Source: Agrobacterium tumefaciens str. B6 (lineage in GTDB: Bacteria; Pseudomonadota; Alphaproteobacteria; Rhizobiales; Rhizobiaceae). Taken from it: a stretch of DNA of 64,000 bases. Where the stretch lies: assembly GCF_001541315.1 (NCBI RefSeq), contig NZ_LMVK01000012.1:310001-374000 (forward strand), read 5' to 3'. A model generated the notes under the pieces. It was not told where the DNA came from, ran no database searches, and saw nothing but the letters and a program-made list of their open reading frames with translations. The stretch's first letter is position 1. The number at the start of each line of letters is the position of its first letter. Both the position numbers and the translations under genes were made by a program. Of this stretch, positions 1 through 11,951 are shown one piece after another.

Positions 1-96
1 GTCCTTGTTCTGCAGGTAGCGCACGAGGCGGGCGAGAACGGCATGTTTGAGGACATCCGCGAAATTGCCGGCGTGATAGATGTGGCGGTAGTTCAT
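1..96 (-). CDS. rlmJ: RlmJ 23S rRNA methyltransferase, N-terminal part
   Basis: Only the first 32 codons are present; the gene runs off the left edge. The visible protein begins MNYRHIYHAGNFADVLKH, the characteristic start of the RlmJ (formerly YhiR, DUF519) family. RlmJ makes N6-methyladenosine at A2030 of 23S rRNA using S-adenosylmethionine. The catalytic motifs lie outside the window, so activity cannot be judged. It is transcribed divergently from the molybdopterin oxidoreductase that follows, and about 100 bp between them must hold both promoters. Identification rests on recall of the family N-terminus. Confidence 0.85.
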   Translation of the reverse strand, partial: MNYRHIYHAGNFADVLKHAVLARLVRYLQNKD

Positions 97-203
97 GGAT
101 ATGTCTCGCTTGCGGCTTGTCGGGGTGAATGGTCAGGATGAATATTCTTGATGGACGTCACTTCGGCCTTTTTGCCGCATCGTTGATGCAATATACAAAA
201 GAC

Positions 204-2360
204 ATGAACGTTGCGACCCCGATTTCCGCTGAAAAAGCCGCCCCGAAGCCCGAAGTTCGTATCGGACACACGGTTTGCCCGCATGACTGTCCGAGCGCCT
301 GCGCGCTGGAGGTCGACATCAATGCCGATGGCCGGATCGGCCGCGTGCGCGGGGCCAACGCCAATACTTACACCGCCGGCGTGATCTGCGCCAAGGTGGC
401 GCGTTATTCCGAGCGCATCTATCATCCCGGCCGATTGCTGACCCCGAAGCGCCGCAAGGGCGCGAAGGGGGCGGGCGACTGGCAGGAAATTTCCTGGGAA
501 GCTGCTCTGGACGAGGTGGCGGACGCTTTTGTCAAGGCTGAAGCGCGGCACGGCGCCGAAGCCATCTGGCCCTATTTCTACGCCGGCACCATGGGGCAGG
601 TGCAGCGCGATTCCATCGAGCGGCTGCGCCACGCCAAGAAATATTCCGGCTTCTTCGGATCGATCTGCACCAACATGGCCTGGACCGGCTACGTGATGGG
701 CACCGGCGCACTGCGTGGCCCCGATCCGCGCGAGATCGCCAAGGCCGATGTCGTCGTCATCTGGGGTACCAACGCGGTCGCCACGCAGGTCAATGTCATG
801 ACCCATGCGGTGAAAGCCCGCAAGGAGCGCGGCGCGAAGATCGTCGTGGTCGATATCTACGACAATCCGACCATGAAACAGGCGGATATGCGCCTCGTTG
901 TCCGCCCCGGCACGGACGCGGCGCTCGCCTGCGCCGTGATGCACATCGCCTTCCGCGACGGTTACGCCGATCGTGATTACATGGCGCGCTTCGCCGATGA
1001 TCCGGCCGGGCTTGAGGCGCATCTGAAGACGAAGACGCCGCAATGGGCCTCGGAAATCACCGGTCTTTCCGTCGACGAGATCGAGGATTTCGCCCGGCTG
1101 GTCGGCACCACGAAAAAGACCTTCTTCCGGCTTGGATATGGTTTTGCCCGCCAGCGCAACGGCGCTGTCGCCATGCATGCGGCCCTTTCCATCGCCACCG
1201 TCCTCGGCTCCTGGCAATATGAGGGCGGCGGCGCTTTCCACAATAATGGCGATATCTTCCGGCTCAACAAGTCGGAGCTGATGGGCAGTTCTTACGCCGA
1301 CCCCGAGGTGCGCCAGCTCGACCAGTCGCAGATCGGCCGTGTGCTGACCGGAGACGCTGAAGCGCTGCGCCACGGCGGCCCGGTGACGGCGCTGCTGATC
1401 CAGAATACCAATCCCGTCAATGTCGCGCCCGAACAGCGGCTGGTGAAACAGGGTTTCCTGCGCGACGATCTCTTCGTCGCCGTGCATGAGCAATTCATGA
1501 CCGAAACGGCTGAGGTGGCCGATATCGTGCTGCCTGCCACCATGTTCCTTGAACATGACGACATCTACCGCGCCGGCGGCCAGAACCACATTCTGCTTGG
1601 TCCGAAACTGGTGGAGCCGCCCGAAACGGTGCGCACCAACCTCTTCGTCATCGAAGAACTGGCGAAACGTCTCGGTGTCGACCATATGCCGGGCTTTGGC
1701 CTTTCGGCCCGTGATCATGTCGACCGTATGCTCAAAGTCAGCGGCTGGGGCGATTTCGACACGCTGGCGGAAGAAAAATGGATCGATGCGCAGCCCTCCT
1801 TCGAGGTGGCGCACTATCTCGAAGGTTTCGGTTACGGTGACGGCAAATTCCGTTTTAGCCCCGAATGGGCGACCGGGCCATCTCCGAACAAGCCGCCGAA
1901 AAACATCGGCGTCATGGGGCCGGTCTCGCAATTCCCGAAATTCCCGGATCAGGTCGACGTCATCGAAACCGTGGATGGCGATCATCCGTTCCGGCTGGCG
2001 ACATCGCCGGCGCGGAATTTCCTGAACTCCACCTTCGCGGAAACGAAGACATCCGTGCAGAAGGAAGGCCGCCCGGAATTGATGATCTGTCCCGAGGATG
2101 CCGCCACCAGCGGTATCGCCGATGGCGACGTCGTCCGCATCGGCAATGGCCGCGGTGAAGTGCGGCTCCACGCGAAAATCGTGGAGGGAGCAAGACCGGG
2201 CGTGCTGATTGCCGAAGGGCTGTGGCCCAACAAGGCGCATCTGGATGGCGAGGGCATCAATGTGCTGACCGGCGCCGATGCCGTTGCGCCTTATGGCGGC
2301 GCGGCATTCCACGACAACAAGGTGTGGCTCCACCGCGACGATGAGAGCCGCGAGGCTTGA
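204..2360 (+). CDS. molybdopterin oxidoreductase, DMSO-reductase superfamily
   Basis: A 718-residue molybdenum enzyme. The N-terminus carries a cysteine motif VCPHDCPSAC (C-x3-C-x3-C) followed by a fourth cysteine in AGVICAKV, as expected for the [4Fe-4S] domain of the superfamily. Next come the long molybdopterin-binding domains and a C-terminal dinucleotide-binding domain (FRLATSPARNFLNSTF onward). There is no Tat or Sec signal, which suggests a cytoplasmic enzyme. The substrate is unknown; formate, biotin sulfoxide or another small oxidised compound are all possible. ATG at 204 was chosen because the conserved region begins just after it, but in-frame ATGs at 129 and 186 are alternatives. 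No electron-transfer partner gene lies next to it. Confidence 0.85.
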   Translation: MNVATPISAEKAAPKPEVRIGHTVCPHDCPSACALEVDINADGRIGRVRGANANTYTAGVICAKVARYSERIYHPGRLLTPKRRKGAKGAGDWQEISWEAALDEVADAFVKAEARHGAEAIWPYFYAGTMGQVQRDSIERLRHAKKYSGFFGSICTNMAWTGYVMGTGALRGPDPREIAKADVVVIWGTNAVATQVNVMTHAVKARKERGAKIVVVDIYDNPTMKQADMRLVVRPGTDAALACAVMHIAFRDGYADRDYMARFADDPAGLEAHLKTKTPQWASEITGLSVDEIEDFARLVGTTKKTFFRLGYGFARQRNGAVAMHAALSIATVLGSWQYEGGGAFHNNGDIFRLNKSELMGSSYADPEVRQLDQSQIGRVLTGDAEALRHGGPVTALLIQNTNPVNVAPEQRLVKQGFLRDDLFVAVHEQFMTETAEVADIVLPATMFLEHDDIYRAGGQNHILLGPKLVEPPETVRTNLFVIEELAKRLGVDHMPGFGLSARDHVDRMLKVSGWGDFDTLAEEKWIDAQPSFEVAHYLEGFGYGDGKFRFSPEWATGPSPNKPPKNIGVMGPVSQFPKFPDQVDVIETVDGDHPFRLATSPARNFLNSTFAETKTSVQKEGRPELMICPEDAATSGIADGDVVRIGNGRGEVRLHAKIVEGARPGVLIAEGLWPNKAHLDGEGINVLTGADAVAPYGGAAFHDNKVWLHRDDESREA

Positions 2361-2415
2361 TATTGCGCCGCAACACGGGCAGGCTGAAATCCCACGACAG
2401 GCAAGGACATATCCG

Positions 2416-3033
2416 GTGACACAGACGCAGGCGAAAAACGTTCCGGCCGACACGGACGCGGGCAGAATCCGGCTGGTGGAAAAGGAAACGGTGTGGAAGG
2501 GCTTCGTGCATATGCAGAAGCTCGTTTTCGACCAGCGCATGCCTGATGGTAAAACGATCCGCATTGTCCGGGAAGTCCACGACCACGGCAGCGCGGCCGC
2601 CATTCTCCTTTACGACCCGAAGCGCGACAGCGTGGTGCTGGTGCGCCAGTTTCGCCCCGCCGCCTTCGTGAACGGCGACCCAAGCTTCATGATCGAAGTG
2701 CCGGCAGGGCTCCTCGATGACGACGATGCGGCGCATGCCATCCGCCGCGAGGCAATGGAAGAATCCGGCTACGCGGTCGAAAAGGTTGATTACCTCTTCG
2801 ACATGTATGCCAGCCCCGGCACGCTGACGGAAAAGGTCAGCCTCTTCGTCGCCCGTATCGATCTCGACGTACAGGCCGGCAGCGGCGGCGGGCTGGAGGA
2901 CGAAGGCGAGGATCTGGAGGTTCTGACCTACGGACTGGACGAGGCCTTTGCGATGATCGCATCGGGTGAAATCACCGATTCCAAGACGATCATTCTCCTG
3001 CAATGGGCGATGTTAAATCGCGCCCGGCTTTGA
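2416..3033 (+). CDS. NUDIX hydrolase, NudK / ADP-sugar pyrophosphatase type
   Basis: A 205-residue NUDIX protein that likely splits nucleoside-diphosphate sugars such as GDP-mannose or ADP-ribose into a sugar phosphate and NMP. The NUDIX signature is visible as AGLLDDDDAAH followed by RREAMEESGY, and the downstream YASPGTLTEKVSLF resembles the NudK subfamily signature. The start is taken as GTG at 2416, just after the upstream gene and preceded by AGGCAAGGA. An upstream in-frame ATG at 2278 would overlap the oxidoreductase and encodes unconserved-looking sequence. It follows the oxidoreductase by 55 bp on the same strand and may be co-transcribed. Exact substrate is not determined by sequence. 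Confidence 0.85.
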   Translation: MTQTQAKNVPADTDAGRIRLVEKETVWKGFVHMQKLVFDQRMPDGKTIRIVREVHDHGSAAAILLYDPKRDSVVLVRQFRPAAFVNGDPSFMIEVPAGLLDDDDAAHAIRREAMEESGYAVEKVDYLFDMYASPGTLTEKVSLFVARIDLDVQAGSGGGLEDEGEDLEVLTYGLDEAFAMIASGEITDSKTIILLQWAMLNRARL

Positions 3034-3040
3034 CCAAATC

Positions 3041-3438
3041 CTAGAAGAACTCGACGTTTTCCAGCTTTGCGGCAGCCGCGAGCTTCCTGTCCTGAGTTGC
3101 CAAAGGCGCGTTGCGCGAAATCGCGAGCGACAGATAGGCGGCGTCATAAGCGGAAAGGGCGTGTTTCTGCGCCAGGCGAATGATCGACACATGATCGGCG
3201 CTTGATGAAAGCGTAATCGGCAGGCTGGCAAAACGCATTAGAATTGCAAAGATGTCATCCGCTGAAATACGCTTTCGGCGTTCGGCCGAAAGTAGTATGT
3301 TGCGCAGCTCGTGCGATAGAAGATCGGGTGCGAAAGCGTCCTGTGTTTCCAGCCGCGCAAGAGCCTCTTCGGCAACTGCGCCGTCCTCGTCAAGCAGGAA
3401 CCACGCCGCTACAACCGAGGCGTCCACAACGACGGCCA

Positions 3439-3439
<1 letters not shown>
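3041..3439 (-). CDS. VapC-type PIN-domain toxin
   Basis: A 132-residue PIN-domain protein, the usual size of VapC ribonuclease toxins. The acidic residues expected to bind the catalytic metal are visible: Asp6 in VVVDAS, a Glu in SHELRN, the Asp of SAYDAAYLSLA and the Asp of ATQDRKL. The ATG at 3439 shares one base with the antitoxin stop (TAATG), typical translational coupling of toxin-antitoxin pairs. An upstream in-frame ATG at 3463 is inside the antitoxin and less likely. It converges on the NUDIX gene, leaving only 7 bp. The RNA target is unknown. Confidence 0.88.
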
Positions 3440-4726
<1,287 letters not shown>

Positions 4727-4812
4727 AATCGCTCCTGAATGACCGGAGGACCCGAAATAAGGGCCGCTGCGAGCATTAAAGGTGATTATGGTAAATGATC
4801 GGTTTATTTTTG

Positions 4813-4838
4813 CAAAAATACCAATTCAGGTATTTTTG
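4813..4838 (-). terminator. A/T-rich hairpin downstream of purN
   Basis: The sequence CAAAAATACC, loop AATTCA, GGTATTTTTG forms a perfect 10-bp stem 20 bp after the purN stop on the minus strand. It could end purMN transcription before the omptin gene. The stem is A/T rich, so it is weaker than a classical terminator. Confidence 0.5.
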
Positions 4839-4857
4839 TACTTTAGGAATAACTCTA

Positions 4858-5532
4858 TCAGGAGGCGGAAATGAGGTTGGAATACTCAGTTCTACTTTCA
4901 CTGCCGGTGAAGACCGCCTTGCCGTCTTCCATTCGCACCTTGCCTTCGGCAAGCTGCTTCAGGGTCAGCGGATAGAGCTGGTGCTCTACGGTCAGGATCC
5001 GTGCCGCGAGGGTGTCGGCCGTATCGCCGAAAACAACCGGTACCGCACCCTGCGCGATGGTCGGGCCTTCATCCATGCCTTCGGTGACGAAATGCACGGT
5101 GCAGCCGGAAATCTTCATGCCGCTGTCGATGGCGCGCTGATGGGTGTGCAGGCCGGGGAAAAGCGGCAGCAGGGAAGGGTGGATATTGATGATGCGGCCT
5201 TCATAGGGGGCAATGAAATCCCCCGATATCAGTCGCATGTAACCGGCAAGGCAGATGATATCAGGCGCAATCTCGCCAAGTGCGGCCAGTATGGCGCCCT
5301 CATGCTCCGCCTTGCTGGGATAAGTCTTGCGTTCGAAGACCAGCGTCGGAATACCGAGATCCCGTGCCTTTTCCAGCCCGCCCGCAGATGCCTTGTCCGA
5401 AATCACGCAGACGATTTCCGCCGGAAAATCCACCGCCTGGCAGGCCTTGGCCAGCGCCACCATGTTGGAGCCGCTGCCGGAAATGAAAACGACGACGCGT
5501 TTGCGGCCGGACGAGAAGGCGGCGCTCATCAT
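4858..5532 (-). CDS. purN: phosphoribosylglycinamide formyltransferase
   Basis: A 224-residue GAR transformylase, which transfers a formyl group from 10-formyl-tetrahydrofolate to glycinamide ribonucleotide in purine synthesis. Visible motifs are the phosphate loop [11 protein letters not shown], the catalytic segment [17 protein letters not shown] with the active-site Asn and His, and the following [15 protein letters not shown] containing the catalytic Asp. The ATG overlaps the purM stop by 4 bp (ATGA), so the two are translationally coupled. The length is normal for rhizobial PurN. Confidence 0.97.
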   Translation of the reverse strand: MMSAAFSSGRKRVVVFISGSGSNMVALAKACQAVDFPAEIVCVISDKASAGGLEKARDLGIPTLVFERKTYPSKAEHEGAILAALGEIAPDIICLAGYMRLISGDFIAPYEGRIINIHPSLLPLFPGLHTHQRAIDSGMKISGCTVHFVTEGMDEGPTIAQGAVPVVFGDTADTLAARILTVEHQLYPLTLKQLAEGKVRMEDGKAVFTGSESRTEYSNLISAS

Positions 5533-6602
5533 AGGCCGAGAGTGCCCTTGTAGATCGTACCGTGTGCACCTTCTTCGCGGGCGACCATGCGGCCGAGCGG
5601 GAAGACGGTCTCGCCTTCCGCCGTCAGGGCGTCGGTGACCTTCTCGGCATTTTCAGCCGAAACGACCACAATCATGCCGACGCCGCAATTGAAGGTACGC
5701 AGCATTTCCTTCGGCTCGACGCCGCCGGTTTTTGCGAGCCACGAGAAGACGGCCGGAACCTTGATCGCGTCGAGATCAATCTCGGCGGCGAGATGCTTGG
5801 GCAGAACGCGCGGAATGTTTTCGGGGAAACCACCGCCGGTGATGTGCGCCAGCGCCTTCAGTGCGCCGGTCTCGCGGATCGCCTTCAAAAGCGGCTTCAC
5901 ATAGATGCGGGTCGGCGTCAGCAGCGCTTCGCCAAGCTTCTTGCCATCCGCGAAGGGGGCAGGGGCGTCCCAGCCAAGACCGGAGACCGAAACGATCTTG
6001 CGCACCAGCGAAAAGCCGTTGGAGTGAACGCCGGAGGAAGAAAGGCCGAGAATGACGTCGCCTTCGGAAATATCGCCGGCCGGCAGAAGCTGGCCGCGCT
6101 CGGCAGCACCTACGGCAAAACCCGCGAGATCGTAGTCGCCATCGGAATACATGCCGGGCATTTCAGCGGTTTCGCCGCCGATCAGCGCGCAGCCGGATTC
6201 GCGGCAACCGGCGGCAATGCCGGAAACGATGGCGGCGCCCTGATCCGGGTTCAGCTTGCCGGTTGCGAAATAATCGAGGAAGAACAGCGGTTCTGCGCCC
6301 TGGACAACGAGATCGTTGACGCACATGGCGACGAGATCAATGCCGACGGTGTCGTGGTAGTCAGCGTCGATGGCGATCTTCAGCTTGGTGCCGACGCCGT
6401 CATTGGCGGCCACCAGAACCGGATCGGTGAAGCCTGCGGCCTTCAGATCGAACAGGCCGCCGAAGCCGCCGATTTCGCCATCCGCGCCGGGACGCCGCGT
6501 CGAACGCACCGCCGGTTTGATCTTTTCGACCATCAGGTTGCCGGCGTCGATATCCACACCTGCATCACTATAGGTAAGACCGTTCTTGCCCGACTGGCTC
6601 AT
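5529..6602 (-). CDS. purM: phosphoribosylformylglycinamidine cyclo-ligase
   Basis: A 357-residue AIR synthetase that closes the imidazole ring in purine synthesis using ATP. Family landmarks are [10 protein letters not shown] near the N-terminus, [11 protein letters not shown] in the middle and [13 protein letters not shown] in the C-terminal half. The start was placed at ATG 6602 ([18 protein letters not shown]), which matches the usual PurM beginning; an in-frame ATG at 6644 adds 14 unconserved residues. purM is first in the purM-purN pair. The 123-bp gap upstream should hold the promoter. Confidence 0.97.
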   Translation of the reverse strand: MSQSGKNGLTYSDAGVDIDAGNLMVEKIKPAVRSTRRPGADGEIGGFGGLFDLKAAGFTDPVLVAANDGVGTKLKIAIDADYHDTVGIDLVAMCVNDLVVQGAEPLFFLDYFATGKLNPDQGAAIVSGIAAGCRESGCALIGGETAEMPGMYSDGDYDLAGFAVGAAERGQLLPAGDISEGDVILGLSSSGVHSNGFSLVRKIVSVSGLGWDAPAPFADGKKLGEALLTPTRIYVKPLLKAIRETGALKALAHITGGGFPENIPRVLPKHLAAEIDLDAIKVPAVFSWLAKTGGVEPKEMLRTFNCGVGMIVVVSAENAEKVTDALTAEGETVFPLGRMVAREEGAHGTIYKGTLGL

Positions 6603-6725
6603 GGCTCTCGTCTCCGCTGGTTCCTTTGGCGTCGCCATTCGCACGGGACGGGACCTGATGCAAGGGTTTGAGTGGCAAAAGCTCCGGTTTTTAACGGCTT
6701 TGGCGGGGCTTGCCGGATTGAGTGC

Positions 6726-7520
6726 TCACGATGGCTGCGGAGCGGCGCGACAGACGAGATTGAGCAGGCCGTCATTGGAGGTATCGGAATTTTCCTCTAT
6801 CGGCCGACCGTTTTCGCCATAACGCGCGACGATCTCCAAGCCCGCCGCTTCCAGCTGCCGGGTCTGGGCGGCAAGGTCGATGAAATAAAACAGGCCGCTC
6901 CAGCGGTGCGCCTGATCCGCGAGAATTGCATATTCCGGCGTCCGCCTTGTCTGAGGTTGCAGACGCAGATAGTTGATCCAGCTTTGCGGATGCAGCGAAT
7001 TCACCACCTCGCGCGGGTGCCAGGAACGCCGATGCAGCGGCATGCCGCCAGCCCGCTTCCATTGCCGGTTATGAAACGAAAAGATGAAGTAACCGCCCGG
7101 TGACAGAATGCTTCGGACGGCATTGATGATGGCAAGCCGGTCCTCATGGCCGAAGGCGCTTAAGATGGCGAGCGCGCCGAGCACGCAATCGAAACGCCCC
7201 GCGCCGAATTGGTCGATCGCCCGCACATCCATGTCCAGAAACGTGGCAGCGGGAAAATTGCGCCGCGCAAGCGCAAGCATGGGCTGCGAGCGGTCGATAC
7301 CGATATATTCACCCACCAGCGGCAGAAGCGGCTTCGTCGTTCGGCCGGTGCCGACGCCGAGATCCAGCAGCCGCTTGCCCGCATAGGCATGGCGGAACTG
7401 ATCGAGAATGATGCGTTCAGCAGGGTAAAGCTGCTGGTTGTCGTACCATTCGGCAACTTCGGGATTATCGAAGAGACCGGCATTATAGTCCGCGATGCCA
7501 TTTTCACTGGTACTTTGCAT
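6726..7520 (-). CDS. class I SAM-dependent methyltransferase
   Basis: A 264-residue protein with a Rossmann-type methyltransferase core. Motif I is LLDLGVGTGRTT, followed by the acidic residue of YIGIDRS and later FDCVLGALAILSAFGHEDR. The substrate cannot be told from sequence. GGAGG five bases before ATG 7520 fixes the start. It lies upstream of purM on the same strand, but the 123-bp gap argues for an independent unit. Confidence 0.85.
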   Translation of the reverse strand: MQSTSENGIADYNAGLFDNPEVAEWYDNQQLYPAERIILDQFRHAYAGKRLLDLGVGTGRTTKPLLPLVGEYIGIDRSQPMLALARRNFPAATFLDMDVRAIDQFGAGRFDCVLGALAILSAFGHEDRLAIINAVRSILSPGGYFIFSFHNRQWKRAGGMPLHRRSWHPREVVNSLHPQSWINYLRLQPQTRRTPEYAILADQAHRWSGLFYFIDLAAQTRQLEAAGLEIVARYGENGRPIEENSDTSNDGLLNLVCRAAPQPS

Positions 7521-7762
7521 CGTGCCTCCGGCCACCGGGCGTGAAGGGGCGACGCTGGCCCGCCCGGCAATATTTGATAGTTGTCTAATATTTTCCGCCG
7601 GTCAACCTGCCGTTGCGAGGGGTTGACCGGAAATGAGGGATTTTATCGCTGTGCGGGCAGTCTCCTTCTGCCGGCGTGCCAAAGCGCCGGTCTTGACCAT
7701 GTGCACATGCCCATCCTATCTCCATCATGGGCAGTGACGGTACGGCGACAAAGGATGAACGG

Positions 7763-8920
7763 ATGCAACCCCATGTGAGTGGTATGAACCTGCGTCGGCA
7801 GGTGTTTTTCTGGATCGGCGTGCTTGCCGTCTTTATCCTTTTCCTGATGGTCTTCAGCTCCATTCTCCTGCCTTTCGTGGCGGGCATGGCGCTTGCCTAT
7901 TTTCTCGATCCGGTGGCCGACTGGCTGGAGCGGCGCGGCTTGAGCCGGTTGATGGCGACCGTCGTCATCCTCGTCTCCTTCGTGCTGATCTTCGCGCTGT
8001 CGCTCATCATCATCATTCCGCTGATTGCCGCTCAGGCCTCGGAATTCATCACGCGCATTCCGCAATATATCTCGTCGCTGCAGCAGCTGATCGCCGGCGC
8101 GGATACCAACCTCCTGCCGGATTGGGTGAGCAGCCAGATCAACTCGGTAAAGGAGAACTTTTCAAAGCTCCTGACGGAGGGCGCGGGCTTCATCGGCACG
8201 CTTTTGACGCAGATATGGAACTCCGGCAAATCGCTGGTCGATGTCATGTCGCTGCTGGTCGTCACGCCCGTCGTCGCCTTCTACCTCCTGCTCGACTGGG
8301 ACCGGATGATCGACAAGGTCGACAGCTGGATACCGCGCGACTATGTCCATACCGTCCGCCAGATCGCCCGCGACATGGACAAGACCATTGCCGGTTTCGT
8401 GCGCGGGCAGGGGTCGCTCTGCATCATTCTCGGGGTTTATTACGCCGTCGGCCTGTCGCTGGTGGGCTTGAATTTCGGCCTGCTGATCGGCCTTTTTTCG
8501 GGTCTAATCAGCTTCGTTCCCTATATCGGATCCATGGTCGGCCTCATCCTCGCCGTCGGCGTCGCCATCGTGCAATTCTGGCCGGACTATATTTATGTCT
8601 TTCTGACGCTCGTCGTGTTCTTTTCCGGCCAGTTCATCGAAGGCAACATCCTGCAGCCGAAGCTTGTCGGCAAAAGCGTCGGCCTGCATCCGGTCTGGCT
8701 GATGTTCGCCCTCTTCGCTTTCGGTGCGCTTTTCGGTTTCGTCGGGCTTCTCGTGGCGGTGCCGGCTGCGGCGGCGGTCGGCGTGCTTGTCCGCTTCGCC
8801 TTGTCGCGGTATCTTGAAAGCGATCTTTACCATGGGCATGCCGCCAACCTTCCCTGGGACACAAATACTGCCCCGGAAGAAGGGGAAACATCCTCCGGCA
8901 AGGTTGACTCTCAGAGCTGA
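7763..8920 (+). CDS. AI-2E / PerM-family membrane transporter
   Basis: A 385-residue integral membrane protein with about eight hydrophobic segments. Two are near the N-terminus (FFWIGVLAVFILFLMVFSSI and TVVILVSFVLIFALSLIIII), followed by a soluble central part and a C-terminal bundle with LVGKSVGLHPVWLMFALFAFG, a signature of this family. Members export small molecules (AI-2, others) or act in sodium/proton exchange; the substrate here is unknown. The start at 7763 follows AAGGA by 7 bases. It sits 2 bp before hdaA and the stop of one nearly meets the start of the other, so co-transcription is likely. Confidence 0.87.
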   Translation: MQPHVSGMNLRRQVFFWIGVLAVFILFLMVFSSILLPFVAGMALAYFLDPVADWLERRGLSRLMATVVILVSFVLIFALSLIIIIPLIAAQASEFITRIPQYISSLQQLIAGADTNLLPDWVSSQINSVKENFSKLLTEGAGFIGTLLTQIWNSGKSLVDVMSLLVVTPVVAFYLLLDWDRMIDKVDSWIPRDYVHTVRQIARDMDKTIAGFVRGQGSLCIILGVYYAVGLSLVGLNFGLLIGLFSGLISFVPYIGSMVGLILAVGVAIVQFWPDYIYVFLTLVVFFSGQFIEGNILQPKLVGKSVGLHPVWLMFALFAFGALFGFVGLLVAVPAAAAVGVLVRFALSRYLESDLYHGHAANLPWDTNTAPEEGETSSGKVDSQS

Positions 8921-8922
8921 CG

Positions 8923-9651
8923 ATGACTGACCAAATCAAAACCGACAATGCCCGGTCGAAGGCCGAGCAGCTGCCGCTCGCATTCTCGCACCAGTCCGCT
9001 TCCGGCAGGGACGATCTCCTCGTCTCCGCCTCGCTTGCGGCTGCCGTCAGCCCCATCGATGAGTGGCCGAACTGGCGCTCGCCCGTCGTCGTGCTCGCCG
9101 GGCCGCCGGGCTCGGGAAAATCGCATCTCGCCAATATCTGGAAAAATATCAGCGACGCGCGAGACATTCACCCCCAAGCCGGCGCGGATGCTGCGCGCGC
9201 GGCCGAAACGGGACCGGTTCTTTTCGAAGATGCCGACCGGCGCGGTTTCGACGAGACCGAGCTCTTCCATGTCATCAACAGCGTGCGCCAGCATGGCACG
9301 ACGCTTTTGATGACCAGCCGGCAATGGCCGGCGGCATGGCCGGTGACGCTGCCGGACCTGCGCTCTCGCCTGAAAGCCGTGACGGTGGTGGAAACCGGTG
9401 AACCGGACGAAGGGCTGCTCGCGCAGGTGCTGGTGAAACTCTTCGCCGACCGGCAGCTTTACATGGATGACAAACTCATAGGTTACATCGTCAATAGAAT
9501 GGAGCGTTCGCTCGATACGGCGCAGACGATCGTGGACCGGATCGACCGGCTGGCGCTTGCGCGTGGAACGAGAATTACACGTCCGCTGGTAGCTGAGGTC
9601 CTCAATGCGATGGACAATGCGAGAGCGGATAGCGGACTGGACGTCGATTGA
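8923..9651 (+). CDS. hdaA: HdaA, regulator of DnaA inactivation
   Basis: A 242-residue DnaA-homologous AAA protein lacking the DNA-binding domain. It is expected to stimulate ATP hydrolysis on DnaA together with the sliding clamp, limiting re-initiation of replication. The clamp-binding start [10 protein letters not shown] lies near residue 15, a Walker A motif is [12 protein letters not shown], and the sensor region includes [10 protein letters not shown]. The position between a PerM permease and ppk is the usual alphaproteobacterial context. Confidence 0.9.
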   Translation: MTDQIKTDNARSKAEQLPLAFSHQSASGRDDLLVSASLAAAVSPIDEWPNWRSPVVVLAGPPGSGKSHLANIWKNISDARDIHPQAGADAARAAETGPVLFEDADRRGFDETELFHVINSVRQHGTTLLMTSRQWPAAWPVTLPDLRSRLKAVTVVETGEPDEGLLAQVLVKLFADRQLYMDDKLIGYIVNRMERSLDTAQTIVDRIDRLALARGTRITRPLVAEVLNAMDNARADSGLDVD

Positions 9652-9704
9652 CTGTCACAGTTCCGTCGTCAAACTGTTATACGGGCAAGAAGGACGATCG
9701 CGCG

Positions 9705-11951
9705 ATGCAGCAGGATCACGGGACGGAAATAGGTCAGGGGATGGAACAGGGAATGGACGCTATCGCGCAGGACGACTTCAACAAGGTTCAGCCGGTGACT
9801 GAGGGCGAGAGCCTTTGGGACAGCCCGGCGCGTTTCATCAACCGCGAATTTTCCTGGCTCCAGTTTAATCGCCGCGTTCTCGAGGAAACGCTGAACACGG
9901 ATCACCCGCTTCTGGAGCGTCTGCGTTTCCTTTCCATCTCGGCCGCCAATCTCGATGAATTCTTCATGGTCCGCGTCGCCGGTCTTGAAGGCCAGGTACG
10001 TCAGAAGATCACCGTCAAGACGCCCGACGGCAAGACGCCGGCCGAGCAGCTCGAAGATATTCTGAAGGAAATCGACAATCTGCAGATGGAGCAGCAGGCT
10101 TCGCTTGCCGTTCTGCAGCAATATCTCGCCAAGGAAGAAATCTTCATCGTCCGGCCTGCCGCACTCTCCGAAGCGGATCGGACCTGGCTGGGCACGGAAT
10201 TCGAAGAACGTATCTTCCCGGTGCTGACGCCGCTGTCCATCGACCCTGCGCACCCATTCCCCTTCATTCCGAACCTCGGTTTCTCGATGGGCCTGCAGCT
10301 CGACAGCGTCAACGGCCGCGAGCCGATGACGGCGTTGTTGCGTCTTCCGACCGCGCTCGACCGCTTCGTTCGTTTGCCGGATGAGAAAAACGCCATCCGC
10401 TACATCACGCTTGAAGATGTGGTCGGCCTGTTCATTCACCGGCTTTACCCGGGCTATACCGTCAGAGGTTTCGGCACGTTCCGCATCATCCGCGACAGCG
10501 ATATCGAGGTGGAAGAAGAGGCGGAAGATCTGGTCCGTTTCTTTGAAAGCGCGCTGAAGCGCCGCCGCCGCGGTTCCGTTATCCGCATCGAGACCGACAG
10601 CGAAATGCCGCAGTCGCTGCGCCAGTTCGTGGTGCACGAACTTGGCGTGCCTGATAATCGCGTCGCCGTTCTGCCCGGCCTTCTCGCGCTCAACACCATT
10701 TCGGAAATCGTCCGCGCGCCGCGCGACGACCTGAAATTCGAGCCTTACAACGCCCGTTTCCCCGAGCGCGTGCGCGAACATGCCGGCGATTGCCTTGCCG
10801 CCATCCGCGAAAAGGACATGGTGGTTCACCACCCCTATGAAAGCTTCGACGTGGTCGTGCAGTTCCTGCTGCAGGCCGCGCGCGATCCCGAAGTGCTCGC
10901 CATCAAGCAGACGCTTTACCGCACCTCTAATGACAGCCCGATCGTTCGCGCGCTGATCGATGCGGCGGAAGCCGGTAAATCCGTCACCGCGCTGGTGGAG
11001 TTGAAGGCGCGTTTCGACGAAGAGGCGAACATCCGCTGGGCGCGCGACCTCGAACGCGCCGGCGTGCAGGTCGTCTTCGGCTTCATCGAACTCAAGACCC
11101 ATGCCAAGATGTCGATGGTGGTGCGTCGCGAGGACGGCAAGCTCCGGACCTATTGCCACCTCGGCACCGGCAACTATCACCCGATCACGGCCAAGATTTA
11201 CACCGATCTGTCCTTCTTCACCTGCAACCCGAAGATCGCCCACGACATGGCGAATATCTTTAACTTCATCACGGGTTACGGTGAGCCGGAAGAGGGCATG
11301 AAGCTGGCGATTTCGCCCTATACGCTGCGCGCACGTATCGTAAAGCACATCAATGAAGAGATCGAGCACGCCAAGCGCGGTGCGCCGGCGGCGATCTGGA
11401 TGAAGATGAATTCGCTGGTCGACCCTGAAATCATCGATTCCCTTTACCGCGCAAGTGCTGCGGGCGTGGAGGTCGATCTCGTTGTACGCGGCATCTGCTG
11501 CCTGCGCCCGCAGGTGCCCGGCCTGTCGGATAATATCCGCGTCAAATCCATCGTCGGCCGCTTCCTCGAACACAGCCGCATCTTCTGCTTCGGCAATGGT
11601 TTCGGCCTGCCGTCGGACAAGGCGCTGGTCTATATCGGCTCGGCCGACATGATGCCGCGCAACCTTGATCGGCGCGTGGAAACGCTTGTCCCGCTCACCA
11701 ATCCCACGGTGCACGAGCAGGTTCTTTCACAGATTATGCTGGGCAATCTCATTGACAACCAGCAGAGCTACGAGATACTTGCGGACGGAACGTCGAGGCG
11801 CATCGAGGTGCGTAAAGGCGAAGAACCGTTCAACGCGCAGCACTATTTCATGACCAATCCCAGCCTTTCCGGACGTGGTGAAGCCCTGAAATCCAGTGCG
11901 CCCAAATTGATTGCCGGGTTGATTTCGTCCCGCAAGAAACAGGCTGAATGA
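9705..11951 (+). CDS. ppk: polyphosphate kinase 1
   Basis: A 748-residue PPK1 that polymerises the gamma-phosphate of ATP into polyphosphate. It begins with the conserved [18 protein letters not shown] and shows the catalytic region [15 protein letters not shown] and [16 protein letters not shown]. The autophosphorylated histidine is in [15 protein letters not shown] 9705 is preceded by AAGGA. An in-frame TTG at 9648 overlapping the hdaA stop would add 19 residues, and ATGs at 9741 and 9753 are also possible. It overlaps ppx by 4 bp. Confidence 0.96.
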   Translation: MQQDHGTEIGQGMEQGMDAIAQDDFNKVQPVTEGESLWDSPARFINREFSWLQFNRRVLEETLNTDHPLLERLRFLSISAANLDEFFMVRVAGLEGQVRQKITVKTPDGKTPAEQLEDILKEIDNLQMEQQASLAVLQQYLAKEEIFIVRPAALSEADRTWLGTEFEERIFPVLTPLSIDPAHPFPFIPNLGFSMGLQLDSVNGREPMTALLRLPTALDRFVRLPDEKNAIRYITLEDVVGLFIHRLYPGYTVRGFGTFRIIRDSDIEVEEEAEDLVRFFESALKRRRRGSVIRIETDSEMPQSLRQFVVHELGVPDNRVAVLPGLLALNTISEIVRAPRDDLKFEPYNARFPERVREHAGDCLAAIREKDMVVHHPYESFDVVVQFLLQAARDPEVLAIKQTLYRTSNDSPIVRALIDAAEAGKSVTALVELKARFDEEANIRWARDLERAGVQVVFGFIELKTHAKMSMVVRREDGKLRTYCHLGTGNYHPITAKIYTDLSFFTCNPKIAHDMANIFNFITGYGEPEEGMKLAISPYTLRARIVKHINEEIEHAKRGAPAAIWMKMNSLVDPEIIDSLYRASAAGVEVDLVVRGICCLRPQVPGLSDNIRVKSIVGRFLEHSRIFCFGNGFGLPSDKALVYIGSADMMPRNLDRRVETLVPLTNPTVHEQVLSQIMLGNLIDNQQSYEILADGTSRRIEVRKGEEPFNAQHYFMTNPSLSGRGEALKSSAPKLIAGLISSRKKQAE

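Noticed and set aside
93..2603. A very long open frame antisense to the molybdopterin oxidoreductase
   Set aside because: It mirrors the codon bias of a GC-rich gene; the sense strand has clear cysteine motifs and family structure.
9669..11714. Long open frame antisense to ppk
   Set aside because: The sense frame is a complete PPK1; the antisense protein shows no family pattern.
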